DNA from: Schaalia odontolytica
Lineage (GTDB): Bacteria; Actinomycetota; Actinomycetes; Actinomycetales; Actinomycetaceae
Reading direction: 5' to 3'
DNA: 64,000 nt
Assembly (NCBI RefSeq): GCF_002847525.1
Contig: NZ_PKKM01000005.1
Location: 66,814 to 130,813 of the forward strand
The position numbers were made by a program, and so were the translations under genes. Under the pieces are notes generated by a model. It saw only the letters and a program-made list of their open reading frames with translations, ran no database searches and was not told where the DNA came from. Positions 8,606 through 18,428 of the stretch are shown in pieces (within the stretch, counting starts at the first letter, position 1; each line of letters begins with the position of its first letter).

Positions 8606-8642
8606 GTCGGCCCCGCCCCATCCACATGGACGCGGGGCCGAC
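8606..8642 (+). terminator. hairpin downstream of the DUF3043 gene
   Basis: Perfect 11-bp arms GTCGGCCCCGC and GCGGGGCCGAC with a 15-nt loop. The loop also holds the first TCCACA unit of the array described for 8619-8690. Confidence 0.65.
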
Positions 8643-8690
8643 GTGTTGTATCCACAGGGATTGCGGCGACCGTACCTGTATCCACAGGGG
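8619..8690 (+). repeat. three TCCACA units at exactly 30-bp spacing (array A)
   Basis: TCCACA occurs at 8621, 8651 and 8681. Units 2 and 3 share the 18-mer TGTATCCACAGGGRTTGC, and unit 1 reads CATCCACATGG. The cores resemble the DnaA box TTATCCACA with one or two changes. The proximal unit lies 100 bp upstream of the start codon at 8781. The same arrangement, in the same orientation relative to its gene, is seen upstream of ssb (45869-45941). It is not coding. Most likely a transcription-factor array spaced about three helical turns apart. Confidence 0.6.
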
Positions 8691-8780
8691 TTGCAGTGGC
8701 ACTGGCCATCACGTCCTCGCGTGCATGATCCTGTCCGTGTCGGAGCATCGGCGCTCCGTCGCAAACGACAAGGAAGCATC

Positions 8781-9335
8781 ATGCACACAACGACCACACT
8801 GCCCGCCGGCTGCGACATTTTGCTCGACGAGGAGGAGCCCTGCCCCGAAGGCATGTACGGCCCACCTCGATGGCTCGACGATCGAGGTATCTCCGCTCTG
8901 ATAGCTCCCTACCTGTGCGATGGGTGGGACCTGGGCGACTACGCACGCTTCGCTGACCTGTCGGGGGCGGATGCCCGTCAGCTCGCATCCTTGCTGCCGA
9001 AGGACGCGCGCAACGATCGGCAGAACAACGCCCCACGGATCGTAGACCTCCTACGGGCCGCCTCCCGCGTGGACGGACTCACCCTCGAGGGATACGTCAT
9101 CCGCGCACCGCGGCGCGACGAACGCGTCAGCATCGACACGGTTCTTGTCCCCGAGTCCGCGATCATTGCTCACACCGGATCCCCCATCGACGAGGAGCGC
9201 TATCCGAGCTACCAGCACTGGCTCACCCTCGCCTCGGTCCTTGGCCTCGGCGAGGACGCGATCCCTCCCGATGAGATGCGCGTGCTTATTCGAGACGGAT
9301 CATCCATGCGGTGGTGGTGGGCATGGTGGGACTGA
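8781..9335 (+). CDS. protein of unknown function with Trp-rich C terminus
   Basis: 184-residue acidic protein without a family I recognise. There is no signal peptide and no clear membrane segment. The centre is rich in Asp/Ala (DYARFADLSGADARQLASLL), and the last residues form a striking aromatic tail, MRWWWAWWD. The frame is open upstream, but the ATG at 8781 has the clear ribosome site AAGGAAG 4 nt upstream. A small hairpin (arms 8741-8746 and 8753-8758) lies in the leader, and the three-unit repeat array lies 100-160 bp upstream, which suggests specific regulation shared with ssb. pyrD follows 18 bp downstream with its own -10 box. Confidence 0.7.
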   Translation: MHTTTTLPAGCDILLDEEEPCPEGMYGPPRWLDDRGISALIAPYLCDGWDLGDYARFADLSGADARQLASLLPKDARNDRQNNAPRIVDLLRAASRVDGLTLEGYVIRAPRRDERVSIDTVLVPESAIIAHTGSPIDEERYPSYQHWLTLASVLGLGEDAIPPDEMRVLIRDGSSMRWWWAWWD

Positions 9336-9353
9336 TCAACTATTCTAGGAAGC

Positions 9354-10418
9354 ATGATCCGACGCGCGTACAACTGGGCTTTCACACACTTCATTTCGCG
9401 TTCCAACCCGGAGGATGCTCACCACTGGGGTCTGGGAGCGATTTCCTTGGCCGGACGATTCGCCCCGACGCGCGGGCTCATGCGCGCCACGCTGGGCCAT
9501 CTGGATCCGGCCCACTCCCCCACGCGCGTCGTCGGAGGCGTCGAGGTCCCCCTGACCCTGGGTGAGCGTCGCCTCCCGTCCCGCCTCGGTCTGGCAGCCG
9601 GCATGGACAAGGATGCCGAGGCCGTGCTCGGCATGTGCGCCCTCGGCTACGCCTTCGTCGAGATTGGCACCGTGACTCCCCGTCCCCAGCCCGGCAACGA
9701 CGCACCGCGCCTGTGGCGCCTCATGGAGGAGCGCGGCCTGCGCAACCGCATGGGCTTCAACAATGCCGGAGCAGATGCCGCCGCCGAGAAGCTGCGCGAG
9801 CTGCGCTCGACTCCTGCGGGCCGCGCCGCGATCGTCGGCGCCAACATCGGCAAGAACAAGGTGACGTCTGAGGCGGACGCCCCCGCGGACTACGAGTACT
9901 GCGCGAAGACGCTCGCCCACTGGGTGGACTTTGTCGTCGTCAACGTCTCCTCCCCCAACACGCCCGGCCTGCGCGACCTGCAGTCCGTCGATCACCTGCG
10001 CCCGATCCTGCAGGCCGCTCGCCGCGGCTGCGAGGCAGGTGCTCCCGATCGCACCATGCCGCTCTTCGTCAAGATCGCTCCCGATTTGGCCGACGAGGAC
10101 ATCGTGGCCGTCGTCGAGCTGACGAAGGAGCTCGGCCTGGCGGGTGTCGTCGCCACGAACACGACGATCAACCACGATCTGGGCGAGGGCGGCGTCTCCG
10201 GCGCTCCGCTTCTGCCTCGCGCGCTCGAGGTCGTCTCTCTGGCGGCCCGTCACCTCGACGACGAGCAGATCCTCATCGGTACCGGCGGCATCTCCTCTCC
10301 CGAAGATGCGCTGCGCATGATCAGCGCGGGTGCGGACCTGGTCGAAGCGTTCTCCGCGTTCATCTTCGAGGGCCCGTCTTGGCCGGGCGAGGTCTCGCGC
10401 GCCCTCCAGCGGGCGTGA
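9354..10418 (+). CDS. pyrD: dihydroorotate dehydrogenase (quinone), class 2
   Basis: FMN enzyme that oxidises dihydroorotate to orotate with membrane quinone, the fourth step of pyrimidine synthesis. The 354-residue length and N-terminal helix (MIRRAYNWAFTHFIS) that contacts the membrane are class 2 features. Motifs: GLAAGMDKDAEAV, FVEIGTVTPRPQPGN, RMGFNNAGAD, VVVNVSSPNTPGLRDLQ with the catalytic Ser, KIAPDLADEDI, and LIGTGGISSPEDA near the C terminus. TATTCT (9341-9346) and AGGA both precede the ATG, so the leader is extremely short. The methyltransferase gene follows after 9 bp in the same unit. Confidence 0.96.
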   Translation: MIRRAYNWAFTHFISRSNPEDAHHWGLGAISLAGRFAPTRGLMRATLGHLDPAHSPTRVVGGVEVPLTLGERRLPSRLGLAAGMDKDAEAVLGMCALGYAFVEIGTVTPRPQPGNDAPRLWRLMEERGLRNRMGFNNAGADAAAEKLRELRSTPAGRAAIVGANIGKNKVTSEADAPADYEYCAKTLAHWVDFVVVNVSSPNTPGLRDLQSVDHLRPILQAARRGCEAGAPDRTMPLFVKIAPDLADEDIVAVVELTKELGLAGVVATNTTINHDLGEGGVSGAPLLPRALEVVSLAARHLDDEQILIGTGGISSPEDALRMISAGADLVEAFSAFIFEGPSWPGEVSRALQRA

Positions 10419-10427
10419 GGGACCGCC

Positions 10428-11300
10428 GTGATCATCGAACTCACCAGCGCGGATCTGAGCGCAGATTCGCGCCTGGACGACTACACGCGCCTGAAAGACG
10501 TCAAGCTTCGTTCCAAGATCGAACCGGAACGCGGCCTGTACATGGCCGAATCCGCGAACGTCATCGAGCGTGCGATCCGCGCGGGGCATCACCCGCGTTC
10601 CTTCCTCATGTCGAGGCGTTGGCTGCCCACCCTGACAGAGCTGATCGAGGCCGCCACCGGCGCTCCCGACGGCGCGGACGTCCCGGTCTTCGTGGCCGAC
10701 GAGGACATCCTGGAACAGATGACGGGCTTCCACCTGCATCGCGGCGCCCTGGCCGCCATGCAGCGCCCCATCCTTCCCAGCCTTGACGAGCTGCTCGCAA
10801 CCGCTCACGGCGGCACCCCGGCGCGCCGCGTCGTCGTCTTAGAAAACCTCGTCGACCATACGAACGTCGGCGCCGCTTTCCGCAGCGCGGCGGCGCTCGG
10901 AGTGGACGCCGTCCTGGTGACTCCCCAGTGCGCAGATCCCCTCTACCGACGATCCGTACGCGTCTCCATGGGAACCGTCTTCCAGGTGCCGTGGACCCGC
11001 CTCGACTCCTGGCCGGGCGACATTGCTGCCCTCCAGAAGGCGGGCTTCACCGTCGCTTCACTGGCCCTGTCGGATGACTCGGTCTCCCTCGACGACTTCG
11101 CATCGCTTCCCGCCCTCCAGGGGCCGGACGCACGCCTCGCAATGGTGATGGGTACCGAAGGCGACGGCCTGGGGCGGCGCACCATCGCGGCCTCCGACTA
11201 CACCGTCAAGATCCCCATGGACCACGGGGTCGACTCGCTCAACGTTGCAGCCGCATCCGCCGTCGTCTTCTGGGCGACCAGGCGCATTGGCGCACAGTAA
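10428..11300 (+). CDS. TrmH/SpoU family RNA 2'-O-methyltransferase
   Basis: SAM-dependent methyltransferase of 290 residues acting on rRNA or tRNA ribose. The SPOUT knot motifs are clear: VVVLENLVDHTNVGAAFRSA (motif 1 with the conserved Asn and Arg), MVMGTEGDGLG (motif 2) and IPMDHGVDSLNVAAA (motif 3). The first 100 residues form an N-terminal substrate-binding domain of the type seen in rRNA-modifying members. The GTG start has GAGGGA upstream, and the gene lies 9 bp after pyrD. The exact target nucleotide cannot be told from sequence alone. Confidence 0.92.
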   Translation: MIIELTSADLSADSRLDDYTRLKDVKLRSKIEPERGLYMAESANVIERAIRAGHHPRSFLMSRRWLPTLTELIEAATGAPDGADVPVFVADEDILEQMTGFHLHRGALAAMQRPILPSLDELLATAHGGTPARRVVVLENLVDHTNVGAAFRSAAALGVDAVLVTPQCADPLYRRSVRVSMGTVFQVPWTRLDSWPGDIAALQKAGFTVASLALSDDSVSLDDFASLPALQGPDARLAMVMGTEGDGLGRRTIAASDYTVKIPMDHGVDSLNVAAASAVVFWATRRIGAQ

Positions 11301-11358
11301 CGCACCCGCGCAAGACACAGCGGCCGCGCGATGGCCGCAAGCACCGCAGCCGCACACA

Positions 11359-11393
11359 ACGAGGCCGGAGCTGGTTCCCCAGCCCCGGCCTCG
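11359..11393. terminator. bidirectional terminator between convergent genes
   Basis: Long GC-rich hairpin with outer stem GAGGCCGG/CCGGCCTC and inner GCTGG/CCAGC, between the SpoU methyltransferase (plus) and the HAD protein (minus). Confidence 0.7.
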
Positions 11394-11413
11394 TCATCGT
11401 TTACTGCGACGGG

Positions 11414-12160
11414 TCAGCTCATGGATGCCACGATCTCGTCGATGACATCCACGCATTCTTCCCATCCGGACACGGCGCGCGTCGCGTAGCCGGCGGCCTT
11501 GACGGGGTAGTCATTGCCTTCCGGATCCAGGCGGTCGCCAATGAAGAGCATCTCGGAAGCAGGGATGCCCGTCTCTTCGACGAGCTTGCCCATGCCGAAC
11601 GCCTTGTCGATGCCACGGGTGGTGATGTCGACCGAGGTCGAGCCCCCGCCGCGAACATCGAGCTCGGGCACGTCGGGCTGCACGGCGTCACGCAGAGCGG
11701 CCTTCTTGGTGCCGTCCGGATCCCAGGCGCGCTTCGCGTCGAGCGGAGCCTCCTGCCCCAGGGCGGAGAAGGTGATCTGCGAGCCGCGGTCCTCGATGAT
11801 GTTGCCCCACGGGTTGGACTCCCACAGGCCGAGCTCACGCGCGTGACGCTCGAGCGAGTCGATCGCGCGGGCGGCCACCTCGGGGTCCAGGTCGTGCGCG
11901 TAACGCTCGACCCACGCGCCATCTTCATAGCGGTAGTAGCGCGTGCCGCAGGTGGGCATCAGGTGCAGCCGAGAGAGTTCCTCATCCGTGGCGTGCAGGT
12001 TGTCCAGCACCTGGGTGCGGAACTGGCCCATCTGACCGCCGGAGATGATGCACACCTCCACGTGGTCCAGCAGGGAACGCAGCGCGACGTCCATGCGGGC
12101 CGGCAGCGGCGACTTCGAGGGCGCCAGGGTGTCATCGAGATCAAAGGCCACGAGCTTCAC
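11414..12160 (-). CDS. HAD-IIB hydrolase, phosphomannomutase-like
   Basis: 248-residue HAD superfamily protein. The catalytic motif is VAFDLDDTLAPSK (nucleophile and acid Asp), motif II is CIISGG, and motif IV is IGDRLDPEGNDYPVK. The stretch GGGSTSVDITTRGIDKAFGM matches the substrate region of eukaryotic-type phosphomannomutases, so a mannose-phosphate or related sugar-phosphate substrate is plausible. The start ATG lies 9 bp after the stop of metS (12170), so it may be read with metP-metS, although no functional link is evident. Confidence 0.85.
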   Translation of the reverse strand: MKLVAFDLDDTLAPSKSPLPARMDVALRSLLDHVEVCIISGGQMGQFRTQVLDNLHATDEELSRLHLMPTCGTRYYRYEDGAWVERYAHDLDPEVAARAIDSLERHARELGLWESNPWGNIIEDRGSQITFSALGQEAPLDAKRAWDPDGTKKAALRDAVQPDVPELDVRGGGSTSVDITTRGIDKAFGMGKLVEETGIPASEMLFIGDRLDPEGNDYPVKAAGYATRAVSGWEECVDVIDEIVASMS

Positions 12161-12169
12161 GATGCCACC

Positions 12170-12331
12170 CTACTGCTTCGCAGCTTCCGCGGCTTCGATA
12201 GCGCGCTGCGCGGCCTCAGTCTCTTCATCGGTGGGCACCGACAGAACCTGAAGCAGCACGACGGACGCGACGAGGCCACCCCACACGAGCAGGATCGTCA
12301 GGATCATCAGAGCGATAGCGGGAGCGGTCAC
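12170..12331 (-). CDS. metS: MetS-type small subunit of NSS methionine/alanine transporter
   Basis: A 53-residue protein. It begins MTAPAIALMILTILLVWGG from a GTG, has one transmembrane helix (about residues 5-29) and an acidic, Glu/Ala-rich cytosolic tail (TDEETEAAQRAIEAAEAA). This matches the small MetS subunit that is needed with MetP for Na+-coupled methionine and alanine uptake in Corynebacterium glutamicum. The GTG start overlaps the metP stop in a GTGA tetranucleotide, so synthesis is coupled. GGAGG lies about 6-7 nt upstream of the GTG. Identification rests on position, size and layout. Confidence 0.88.
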   Translation of the reverse strand: MTAPAIALMILTILLVWGGLVASVVLLQVLSVPTDEETEAAQRAIEAAEAAKQ

Positions 12332-13914
12332 TTGGCGCCTCCTTCAATCGAAGCGGTGTCATCGGCGTCGTCTGCGAGGATCTGGGCGACCGTCGCGTGG
12401 GTGTCCACCGGGCGGTGCTTCCACGGGATGAGAGTGAAAATCAGAGACGCGATGACCGCGACCGCCACGGAACCCCAGCCGAAGATCAGCACGTAGCTGC
12501 TGGGGTAGCCCCCGTAGCCATCCTTCAGGATCTGCACGATCGACATCGCCATCATGACGAAGAGGACGACCGGAATGACGATGCCGACGAGGGGCTCCCA
12601 GAGCTTGGGGACCTTCACGCTGGACACCGAGTTGATGTGTGCACGGAGCACCCCAAGGCGGGGGCCGGCAACCGCGCACAGGACGGCGAACATGATCGCC
12701 GAGGACACGACGCCAACCGAGTTGATGAAGTTGTCGACGATGTCGAGGTTGTTCAGGCCCGATCGGGTGCCGAAGAGCACCAGCGAAATAGCGGTCGCGG
12801 GAACACCAAGAACGAGAGCCGAGCGAGCGGGCGACCAGCCGAACTTGTCCTGCAGGCCACCGGAGACGACCTGAAGCAAGGAGAGCAGAGAGGTGACACC
12901 GGCCAGAACGAGGGACGAGAAGAAGAGCACGCCGAAGAGGGGCCCACCGGGCATCATCGAGATGATCTTCGGGAAGGTCACGAAGGAGAGGATCGGGCCG
13001 GTCAGGCCCTCGACCTCGGAGACGCTCACGCCGCCCTGGTGTGCCATGAAGCCGATGGCGCTGAAGACGCCGATACCCGCGAGGATCTCGAAAGAGGAGT
13101 TCGCAAAGCCGGCAACCAGAGCGGTGCCCGTCAGGTTCGACTTGGGCTTGAGGTACGAGGCGTAGGTCAGCATGATGCCGAAGCCCACGGACAGCGAGTA
13201 GAAGATCTGCGCGAAGGCGGCCAGCCACACGTTGGGGTCGGCCAGCGCGCTCCAGTTCGGTGTGAAGAAGGCGTTGAGGCCTTCGACGGCGCCCGGCAGG
13301 AAGAGGGCTCGGACGACGAGGGCGAGGAAGAGGATGACGAGGAGCGGAAGGAAGATCTTGTTCGCAGCCTCGACACCCTTGGACAGGCCGCGACCGATGA
13401 CGAAGAGCACGAGCACCCACACGAGAGCGAGGGGAATCATCACAGACCATGCCGGCGCCCAGGAGAAGGTGTCGCCGGGAACAACCTGCAAGAAGGAGTC
13501 AGTGAAGAAGGTCGTCGGGTCGGCGCCCCAGGCCTCGTTCACGGAGTAGATCGTGTACTGCACGCCCCACGCGAGGACCGCACCGTAGTAGACCATGATG
13601 ACGAAGCAGACGAAGGTCTGGAACCAGCCGACGAACTCGCCGCCTCCGAGGATCTTGCGCAGCGCCCACGGCGGTGAACCGCGGAACTTGTGGCCGACCG
13701 CGTAGTCGAGCCACAGCATGGGGATGCCAACGAAGATCAGGGCAACCAGGTACGGGACCAGGAAGGCGCCGCCGCCGTTGGAGTAGGAGACGCCGGGGAA
13801 ACGCCAGATGTTGCCCAGGCCGATGGCCGAGCCGATGGCTGCCAGGAGGAAGCCTGTCTGGCCGCTCCACGAGTCACGCGCGCGAGGCGCGGATTTGGAT
13901 GCGGAGGATGACAT
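12328..13914 (-). CDS. metP: sodium-dependent methionine/alanine transporter, NSS family
   Basis: 528-residue neurotransmitter:sodium symporter family protein. The N terminus SWSGQTGFLLAAIGSAIGLG and NIWRFPGVSYSNGGGAFLVP contain the unwound TM1 Na+/substrate site of the fold. About 12 hydrophobic segments follow. The adjacent small metS gene strongly supports the MetPS system rather than another NSS substrate. The frame extends to a TTG at 13932, but the ATG at 13914 (MSSSASKS) has AAGGAA 8 nt upstream and is preferred. The 185-bp upstream region holds TAGTCT and TATAGA elements, either of which could be the -10 box. Confidence 0.92.
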   Translation of the reverse strand: MSSSASKSAPRARDSWSGQTGFLLAAIGSAIGLGNIWRFPGVSYSNGGGAFLVPYLVALIFVGIPMLWLDYAVGHKFRGSPPWALRKILGGGEFVGWFQTFVCFVIMVYYGAVLAWGVQYTIYSVNEAWGADPTTFFTDSFLQVVPGDTFSWAPAWSVMIPLALVWVLVLFVIGRGLSKGVEAANKIFLPLLVILFLALVVRALFLPGAVEGLNAFFTPNWSALADPNVWLAAFAQIFYSLSVGFGIMLTYASYLKPKSNLTGTALVAGFANSSFEILAGIGVFSAIGFMAHQGGVSVSEVEGLTGPILSFVTFPKIISMMPGGPLFGVLFFSSLVLAGVTSLLSLLQVVSGGLQDKFGWSPARSALVLGVPATAISLVLFGTRSGLNNLDIVDNFINSVGVVSSAIMFAVLCAVAGPRLGVLRAHINSVSSVKVPKLWEPLVGIVIPVVLFVMMAMSIVQILKDGYGGYPSSYVLIFGWGSVAVAVIASLIFTLIPWKHRPVDTHATVAQILADDADDTASIEGGAK

Positions 13915-14098
13915 GAAGTGAGTTCCTTGCAATCGTGTCTATACGGGATAATTCCCAGCCAGACTAGGGCCGATACACCGGGAAGTCTCCCAGAGTCCAC
14001 GATACAGAACGTGTTTTTGGCCTCTTTTTGACGGGTTCTTTGCTGACCGGGGCCCGATCCGACACCCCGAGAGCAGAGCTGATGCCGACAAACCCGAG

Positions 14099-15037
14099 TT
14101 AGGAAACAACCCCACACGCATGGAAAATCGCCGCAATTCCAACGACGACAGGCAGCGATGCAAAGGTCGTCAGGAGGACCGTTCCCTGCGCGATGCGCTC
14201 CCCCGCCCCTGCACGCGTCGCCGCGATGTAGGCGTTCTGTGCCGAGGGCAGCGCCGCCATGATCGTCACCGACATGAGAGCCGGACCGGTTAACCCAAGG
14301 AGCACCCCAACGCCGCACGCGATCGCGGGCTGCACGGCGAGCTTAGCAACAACGGCGCACGCGATGGCAGGAACTCCAGCGTCGCCGGAGGCCGCGCGCC
14401 GGTCCACGAGGGCGGCGCCGAAGGACAGCAGGATCATCGGGGGCGCGGCCGCCCCCAGCATGGACGTGGACACGTCGAGGAGCGTCGGCATCGACCACCC
14501 GGCCGCGGAAAAGAGGAAACCGAACGCCGCCGCAATGACCATGGGGTTGCGCGCGATAACCGTCACGATGCCGCGCGCAGACGGGCGCTGGCCAGATCCG
14601 GCCAGATCCGCCAACACGAAGAACATCGGCGTGAAAAAACCGAGCTGAAACACCAGGATGGGCACGACCGCAGAAGCGTCCCCCAGCACGTAGACCGCGA
14701 TCGGGATGCCGATATACGCACCGTTATTGAGGGACGAGGCCATGGCCCCCAAGGTGGTCTCGCCCCGCGTCAGGCGCAGGAACAGGCGGGCAACGGCCAC
14801 GAAGAGGAGTGCTGTGCCTACACCCGAGGCGGCTGCCACGGCGAGCGGGGCCCCGAATACGCCAGACGTCCCCGTTGAGACGATCGCGTGGAAGAGCATG
14901 GCCGGGGACGCCACCCAGTACGTCACCGACGCGAGAGAGCCCGCCGCCTCGGGACCGAGCGCACCCGCGCGGCGAGCGATCCAACCGATGCCGATGATGA
15001 GGGCGATCGAGAGGACCGACCAAACAATCGACGCCAT
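14099..15037 (-). CDS. AEC (auxin efflux carrier) family permease
   Basis: 312-residue membrane protein with about ten hydrophobic segments. The characteristic discontinuous helix motifs are present: SLNNGAYIGIPIAVYVLGD in the first half and PSAQNAYIAATRAG in the second. Bacterial members export or import small organic acids such as malate, but the substrate here is unknown. The ATG at 15037 (MASIVWSVL) is chosen although it lacks a clear ribosome site, because the upstream frame runs into the glf coding region. It follows glf by 16 bp, so re-initiation after glf is likely. Confidence 0.88.
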   Translation of the reverse strand: MASIVWSVLSIALIIGIGWIARRAGALGPEAAGSLASVTYWVASPAMLFHAIVSTGTSGVFGAPLAVAAASGVGTALLFVAVARLFLRLTRGETTLGAMASSLNNGAYIGIPIAVYVLGDASAVVPILVFQLGFFTPMFFVLADLAGSGQRPSARGIVTVIARNPMVIAAAFGFLFSAAGWSMPTLLDVSTSMLGAAAPPMILLSFGAALVDRRAASGDAGVPAIACAVVAKLAVQPAIACGVGVLLGLTGPALMSVTIMAALPSAQNAYIAATRAGAGERIAQGTVLLTTFASLPVVVGIAAIFHACGVVS

Positions 15038-15053
15038 GCGAAGAGGAGACCCG

Positions 15054-16208
<1,155 letters not shown>

Positions 16209-16357
16209 TCACGGTAGTCAGGACAATCGTAGCGGCCCCCACCTGCGGGTGCGTCTGCATGTGATCGACGAGGCCGGGGTGTGGACTCGCTCGAAGGGCG
16301 GGGCTGCGCTCACATATCCTTGTTCGCATCTGTCAGTACGTCAGGGAGGGCCGGATC

Positions 16358-17068
16358 ATGGTGCGCATCGCCGTCGTCGAGGACGAGGCCGTCTCACGCC
16401 AGCTCCTCGCCGACTACCTCGCGCGCTACAGCGAGGAAAACGATGTCTCCTTCGACGTCACCTACTTCGAGGACGGCGGAGCCATCATCGGTGACTACAA
16501 GCCGGTGTACGACATCATCCTCATGGACATCCAGATGACCCACGTGGACGGCATGACCGCGGCGCGCGCAATCCGCGAGGTCGATCAGGAGGTCGTCCTC
16601 GTGTTCATCACGTCAGCCGCGCAGTTCGCGATCCACGGCTACCAGGTGGGGGCTCTCTCCTACCTCATGAAGCCTCTGCCCTGGTTCGCATTCTCGCAGG
16701 AACTCTCACGCTGCCTTGAGGCCGTGTCCAAACGGCGCGGCGCCTCGGTCCTCCTGCAGTCGGGCACATCGACCCACCGCATCGACGTCGCGGACATCGT
16801 CTACGTCGAGTCGATCAAGCACCGCCTCGACGTGCACACGGTTTCCGGCACCTACTCCATTACCTCCTCGCTAAAGGCCATGGAGGAACAGCTCACCGGG
16901 CACGACTTTTTCCGGTCGAACTCCTGCTACCTCGTCAATCTCGCCCACGTGCGCGGCGTCGCCGACCAGGAGTGCCTGATGACGGGCGGAGACAACCTGC
17001 GCATTTCCCGGCCTCGTAAAAAGGCGTTCATGACGGCTCTGGCGAGCTTCGCGGGCGGGATCCACTGA
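16358..17068 (+). CDS. LytTR-family response regulator (AgrA-like)
   Basis: 236-residue regulator. The receiver domain (1-125) has acidic Glu9-Asp10-Glu11 (VVEDEA), the phosphoacceptor Asp57 (ILMDIQM), a Thr in FITSAA and Lys in LMKPLPW. The C-terminal LytTR DNA-binding domain (about 135-232) contains VYVESIKHRLDVHT, FFRSNSCYLVNLAHV and RISRPRKKAFM. LytTR regulators bind pairs of short direct repeats and often control peptide signalling or bacteriocins. GGGAGG precedes the ATG. The partner kinase gene starts one base after the stop. A GNAT gene completes the unit. Confidence 0.93.
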   Translation: MVRIAVVEDEAVSRQLLADYLARYSEENDVSFDVTYFEDGGAIIGDYKPVYDIILMDIQMTHVDGMTAARAIREVDQEVVLVFITSAAQFAIHGYQVGALSYLMKPLPWFAFSQELSRCLEAVSKRRGASVLLQSGTSTHRIDVADIVYVESIKHRLDVHTVSGTYSITSSLKAMEEQLTGHDFFRSNSCYLVNLAHVRGVADQECLMTGGDNLRISRPRKKAFMTALASFAGGIH

Positions 17069-17069
17069 C

Positions 17070-18428
17070 GTGTTCGAGTCCCTGCCTGACATCCCGCGCC
17101 TGTTCACCGCCCTGGCCGAATGGGGCGCCGCTCTTGTGTATGTCTTCGTCGTCGCGCGCTCGGCGTCGTCCAATGCCCTGAACCCGAACTCTGCTGTCCC
17201 CCGCTGGCGGCTCGCCGCTGCGGCGGTCGGTGGCCTCGTGGTGCTCGCCGGCGCCCAGGAACTGCTCGGCCGCGCTCCCCTGTCCCTGTGGGTGCCCGGC
17301 ATGATGACGGCGTACGCGCTCGTGTGGTGTGTCATCCGCGTGGGAACCGCGCTGGACTGGCGATGGGTGACGCATATGAGCGCGCGCGCCTTCATCGTGG
17401 CAGAGCTCGCAGCATCCCTCGCCTGGCAGGTCGTGGTCTACTCCCACGCCGACAAGCCCTACTGGCATCCCGTATCGTTCGGCGGTTTTGCCGCGATTGC
17501 GGCGACGTGCTTGGCCGTCGTCTACTTCTTCGAACGACGCGTCTACCGCCAGGGGGCGCTGCCCGTTCTCCGTTTCGCGGACCTCGCCTCTGGCGTTTTT
17601 ATCGGCATTTCAATCTTTGCCCTGTCCAACCTGAGTTTCATCTCAACGGCCACCCCGTTCTCCGGACGGTCCGGCTGGGAGGTCTTCTATATCCGCACCC
17701 TCGTGGACCTCGCCGGCTACGCGATCCTGTTCGCGCAGTTCGAGCGCATCCAGCAGAGTGCAACCGAGCGCGAACTCGCTTCCATCCAGGCCTCCCTGGA
17801 TGCCCAGCACCACCAGTACTTGGCTGCCAAGCAGGACATGGAGCAGGTGGCGCGTGCCCATCACGACCTCAAGCATCAGGTGGAGGCGATTCGTGCGGAG
17901 CTAGACCCGGGACGCGTTGCCGAGTCCTTCGCCGAACTCGAGTCCTCGATTGAGCAGATCGGACAGCAGTACCACAGCGGCAATCCGGTCCTCGACGTCA
18001 TCCTCACGACGAAGGGCCGTGCGTGCGCTGCAGCCGGCATCAACTTCACGGCGGTCGCCGACGGCGCCCTGCTGGGCTCCATGTCGTCAATGGACATCGC
18101 TACCCTCTTCGGTAACGCGCTCGATAACGCGATCGAGGCCTCGCGGCGCGTCGACGACCCCGCCAAGCGCCTCATCAAACTGGCACTGTTCCGCCAGGGG
18201 CAGATGGTGGTCATCCGAGTCGACAACTGGTTCGACGGCCGCCTCAACACGGACGCCGGTGGGCGCCTCACGACGATCAAGCCCGACACCGTCCGACACG
18301 GTTGGGGGGTTAAATCCATCCAGTGGACGGCCCGCAAGTACGGCGGCCAGGCGGTCACGGACGTGGCAGACCACTGGTTTACACTGACGGTACTTCTCCC
18401 GTCCACGAATGCCCAGGAGGACGAATGA
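17070..18428 (+). CDS. GHKL sensor histidine kinase (AgrC-like)
   Basis: 452-residue membrane kinase, partner of the preceding LytTR regulator. Five to six hydrophobic segments fill residues about 10-230. A coiled region (IQASLDAQHHQYLAAKQDME) leads to the phosphoacceptor region AHHDLKHQVE, with His264/His265 the candidates. The ATPase domain shows an N box in LFGNALDNAIEASRR and a G box in HGWGVKSIQWTARKYGG. This layout is that of peptide-sensing AgrC/FsrC kinases. There is no adjacent AgrB peptidase or recognisable AgrD peptide, so the signal is unknown. The stop overlaps the next start (ATGA). Confidence 0.92.
   Translation: MFESLPDIPRLFTALAEWGAALVYVFVVARSASSNALNPNSAVPRWRLAAAAVGGLVVLAGAQELLGRAPLSLWVPGMMTAYALVWCVIRVGTALDWRWVTHMSARAFIVAELAASLAWQVVVYSHADKPYWHPVSFGGFAAIAATCLAVVYFFERRVYRQGALPVLRFADLASGVFIGISIFALSNLSFISTATPFSGRSGWEVFYIRTLVDLAGYAILFAQFERIQQSATERELASIQASLDAQHHQYLAAKQDMEQVARAHHDLKHQVEAIRAELDPGRVAESFAELESSIEQIGQQYHSGNPVLDVILTTKGRACAAAGINFTAVADGALLGSMSSMDIATLFGNALDNAIEASRRVDDPAKRLIKLALFRQGQMVVIRVDNWFDGRLNTDAGGRLTTIKPDTVRHGWGVKSIQWTARKYGGQAVTDVADHWFTLTVLLPSTNAQEDE

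Noticed and set aside
8619-8690. CRISPR or plasmid-type replication origin at array A
   Set aside because: Only three short units, no rep gene or AT-rich unwinding region; matching array before ssb points to regulation.
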